From Molossus alvarezi (Eukaryota > Chordata > Mammalia > Chiroptera > Molossidae): a DNA stretch of 64,000 nucleotides. The notes beneath the pieces were generated by a model. That model saw only the letters and a program-made list of their open reading frames with translations. It made no database searches and was not told the DNA's origin. Numbering within the stretch: position 1 is the first letter of the stretch; the number at the start of each line of letters is the position of its first letter. Both the position numbers and the translations under genes were made by a program. Shown in pieces: positions 61,477 to 64,000 of the stretch. The stretch covers positions 40,815,988 through 40,879,987 of the forward strand of contig CM073898.1 in NCBI GenBank assembly GCA_037176705.1. The letters run 5' to 3'.

Positions 61477-61728
61477 TTTTTTTTTTTTTTATCCTCACCC
61501 GAGGATATTTTTCCATTTTTTGTACAGATAGAGTGGGAGGGAGAGAGAGGAAGGAGAAAGAGAGAGAAATATCAACGTGAAGGGACACATCGAGTGGCTG
61601 CCACCCGCACGACCAACCAGGGCCGGGGACAAACTGCAACCGAAGTATGTGCCCTTAGCAGGAACCGAACCCGGGTCTCTCCGGACCGCAGGCCGACGCT
61701 CTAACCGCTGAGCCAAACTGGCCAGGGC
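61477..61728 (-). mobile_element. Bat VES-type SINE, antisense (young-looking copy)
   Basis: On the minus strand it is complete from GCCCTGGCCAGTTTGGCTCA to an A tail of about 14, with a perfect terminal hairpin (plus strand ATCCTC-ACCC-GAGGAT, 61,491-61,506). The 17-bp target-site duplication AGATGGGTCTGACTCTT is perfect (61,460-61,476 and 61,729-61,745). Confidence 0.96.
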
Positions 61729-61745
61729 AGATGGGTCTGACTCTT

Positions 61746-62259
61746 ATTCTGATTTAGAAAATCACAGGAACTGAGTTTTATATAAGGCCTGGAAATATAA
61801 ATTCACAGTATAAAACCTCTATGTCTAATTGTTCTGCTTTTGAGAAATCCTTCTTAGAACATAGTTGTTAGTGACATTATATTTATTCCTCCACCGGATA
61901 TCAACTCAAAACTTTCAACAGGAAGTTTTGCTGTGGAAGTCTCTGGGGTTGACGATCAAGAGGTTAGTAGCAGGCAACTGACAATCATCAGTCTCATGAA
62001 TCATCTTGATGGCCCAAAAAATGTTCCCAGTGGCCACCAACTCCTCTCTGCTCTATCCTCGGTGTCTATGAAATCAGTTTGACTACATTCTCCCACCTTT
62101 CTCAAGTAGTAAAATCCCCTTTTAGCTGTTGGGATCATTTTGTGTTATTCAAGGGTTGCTTCTCTATAGGTTTTCAGACCTTGTTTTGGGAATCTAAGGG
62201 TCAGTGCTAACCACTGGTCCTGCTGAACCCATTGCCCACTTAAACAAGTTATTCCTTAT
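61746..62259. other. Unassigned sequence
   Basis: No recognisable gene or repeat. Confidence 0.45.
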
Positions 62260-62440
62260 AATTGCACATAAACTCTGCTAGAATTTCAGCTCCTCAAGGG
62301 CAAGGATTTTTGCCTGTTTTTGTCAAACAAAAATAGTTCAAACACCAAGAACATAGTACACAGTCTGGGACATAGTAGGCATGAACACAAAAAGTATAGG
62401 TTAAACACACGAATGAATAAAGTAATAGAATAGCATAAAT
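62260..62440 (+). mobile_element. L2 LINE 3' end
   Basis: 'gaatttcagctcctcaaggg' with 'caaggattttt', and 'gtctgggacatagtaggcat' with 'gaatgaataaag', are the L2 3' terminal words in order. Confidence 0.75.
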
Positions 62441-62479
62441 GAATAAATGAAATAAAAGATAATTTCAATACTCTTAAAG

Positions 62480-62975
62480 CAAGACTTCCAGCCTCACATC
62501 CCTCTTGTCCAATCTGCACACCGGAGCCATAAATACAACCTCTAAAATGTACATCTAATCATATAATTTCATCTCTTAAAGTCTCTGAGTTAAAATCCAC
62601 ACCCAACAAATAAAACTACTCAGGATCTGGCTTCTGTCTCATTTCTAGTCTTTATTATTCCCCTCACACACAGTATGGAATCTAACCAGGCTAAGACAAT
62701 TTCAGTTTCTCAAACACATTGTTCTCTTTCAGATTTGCTCCTGTTTACCTGTCATTCTCTACTCCTACTCTAGCACTCACACTAATCACATTTTATGACA
62801 TTTTCTGGCCAATTCATACTTTCTCTTCTGAGTTTCCATAGTTCTAGGTCTAGGATTATACAGCTAGCTTCTCAGTAAACTCTGAGCCTTCTTCCAGTTG
62901 GTTTAATCCACATCTAGCACAATGTCTAGTACATGGTAGATGCTCAATAAATTGTCAATGAATTATTAAATGACT
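62480..62975 (+). mobile_element. L2 LINE 3' portion
   Basis: A second L2 3' piece: 'ggatctggcttctgtctcat' (about 62,623), 'catctagcacaatgtctagt' and 'acatggtagatgctcaataa' (about 62,931). It follows the other L2 end in the same orientation, so it is either a second copy or a tandem of two fragments. Confidence 0.7.
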
Positions 62976-63056
62976 TTCCTTGGCACCACCACAAGAAAGT
63001 CAATAAAATTAGAATTAAAAGTATTTTAGAAATTCACTAATCCAAACTTCAGACTT

Positions 63057-63235
63057 CTGGTCTGCCACTCTGGGCAAGTTACTTAATCTAGATTTACTTC
63101 AGTTTCTTCATTTGTAAAATGGAAATGATTATAGTCCCTCCTCATAAGGTTGCTATACGTATCTGATGGATTAATAATACATTGCTTAGAAAATTTCTTG
63201 GCCCAAAGTAATCTTAATAAATGCTGACTATCTAG
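63057..63235 (+). mobile_element. MIR SINE
   Basis: Well-preserved core: 'tgccactctgggcaagttac', 'cagtttcttcatttgtaaaa' with 'tgg', then 'ttaataaatgctgacta' at the 3' end. Confidence 0.85.
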
Positions 63236-64000
63236 GAGGAGAAGGAATTAGAGAGGAAGAGATAAGACTTAGACTACCAGATAGTTTAGATGTTAATTGC
63301 TCATTTAAGGACACACTAACTAGTGGTATAACCAAGACTATAATTAAAGTTTCCAAACCTTTCATCTACAGTATGACCACTAACATATTATGCTGGTTCC
63401 CAAATGAATTATAAAAACATCTACATGTGAGATAAAAATGTAAACATATTTCATGTTAAAGACTATTTAAATTTTAGTTTCCCTATTTACATTTATGCTA
63501 TGTGTATTAAGTACAAAAAGATAAATTTAAAATGTATATATTTAATAAATTTATACATACACACACACATAGAAGTTCCAGTATTTCCCACAACCAACTT
63601 ATGGTCCTGCGCTTCCCACTTAGAAGATGCCTGGTATTTTTCACATAGAATTGTCGTTTTGTTTTCACATGTCCACTTCTAGATGGTGAGTTAGTTGAGA
63701 ACAAAAACAGAGACTTGAGTAAGACTTGAAAATCTTTGAATTTAAGAGGAATTGCCTGACATCATGTAAGTACTTAATAAATACACAATGAGTATTCCTT
63801 GTGTTCCATAAGAATGTGCCATTAGGGTGGAATGTAAAAAAGGGTAGTGGTGTCAGCTTTTAAGGAAATTTGAGCTGATTCTAAAAGCCTCCAGTAGAAA
63901 TGTAAATTCATGACTTCATATTTCCTAGAGTTCCAACCACAGTGACTTAAACATTAAAGATGACCAGGTGAATATGTGTTATTGCTGCTTCTTAGGGGAC
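63236..64000. other. Unassigned AT-rich end of window
   Basis: No gene recognised. A weak L2-like tail, 'catgtaagtacttaataaat' with 'acacaatgagtattcc', lies at about 63,763-63,800. Confidence 0.4.

Noticed and set aside
1..64000. CRISPR array, bacterial operon, phage or plasmid content
   Set aside because: Base composition, SINE/LINE content and lack of long frames show eukaryotic, mammalian DNA. Repeats found are tandem or transposon-derived.
1..64000. Helitron or piggyBac elements, which are abundant in vespertilionid bats
   Set aside because: I looked for HeliBat-like ends and TTAA-flanked inverted termini and recognised none, though short decayed copies could be missed by eye.

Overview
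This window is eutherian nuclear DNA and almost certainly comes from a bat. Eleven tRNA-derived SINE copies carry the bat VES-type head: the GCCCTGGCCAGTTTGGCTCA start, a pol III A box and B box, then a pyrimidine-rich body. Several bat-like L1 3' ends are present, alongside older mammal-wide repeats (MIR, L2, an MLT1-like LTR, hAT-type MER elements). The family recognition is from memory, not from a database search. The SINE type suggests a yangochiropteran bat, but the species cannot be fixed from this sequence.

I found no host protein-coding exon, no functional tRNA or rRNA gene and no CRISPR array. The window reads as an AT-rich gene desert or a very long intron. The only recognisable protein-coding potential belongs to a nearly full-length LINE-1 at about 35,561-41,409 (plus strand). 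It has a GC-rich 5' UTR, a broken ORF1, a broken ORF2 with endonuclease, reverse transcriptase and C-terminal Cys-rich parts, a G-rich 3' UTR and a poly(A) tail, and it lies between 14-bp target-site duplications that differ at one base. It landed inside an older L1.

Layout. 131-870: old L1 3' end. 871-8,580: mostly unassigned, with a GT repeat, a CpG-rich minisatellite (about 4,235-4,345), a possible conserved non-coding block (4,480-5,170) and a perfect 56-bp tandem duplication (7,906-8,017). 8,580-12,500: patchwork of L1 fragments with three SINEs. 12,765-19,150: an ancient L1 in sense orientation, later split by an LTR, a SINE head and an antisense bat L1 3' end. 19,150-31,300: mostly unassigned, with MIR, L2 and L1 3' pieces. 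31,380-33,240: ancient antisense L1-like repeat split by another old repeat. 33,383-41,830: SINEs and the nested L1. 41,830-64,000: mostly unassigned sequence with scattered MIR, L2, hAT-type and SINE copies, plus three blocks (49,580-49,990; 57,330-58,520; 60,290-60,740) that look like candidate developmental enhancers by motif content only.

The biology visible here is layered retrotransposition: L1 supplies the machinery, and the SINEs use it, as the A-rich tails and 8-17 bp duplications show. I found no convincing new gene system. The most interesting signals are the conserved hairpin at the SINE 3' end, SINE copies whose tails have become CA repeats, a SINE reduced to its tRNA head but still flanked by target-site duplications, and a CACCTGCAGGTG palindrome beside an RFX-like half site.
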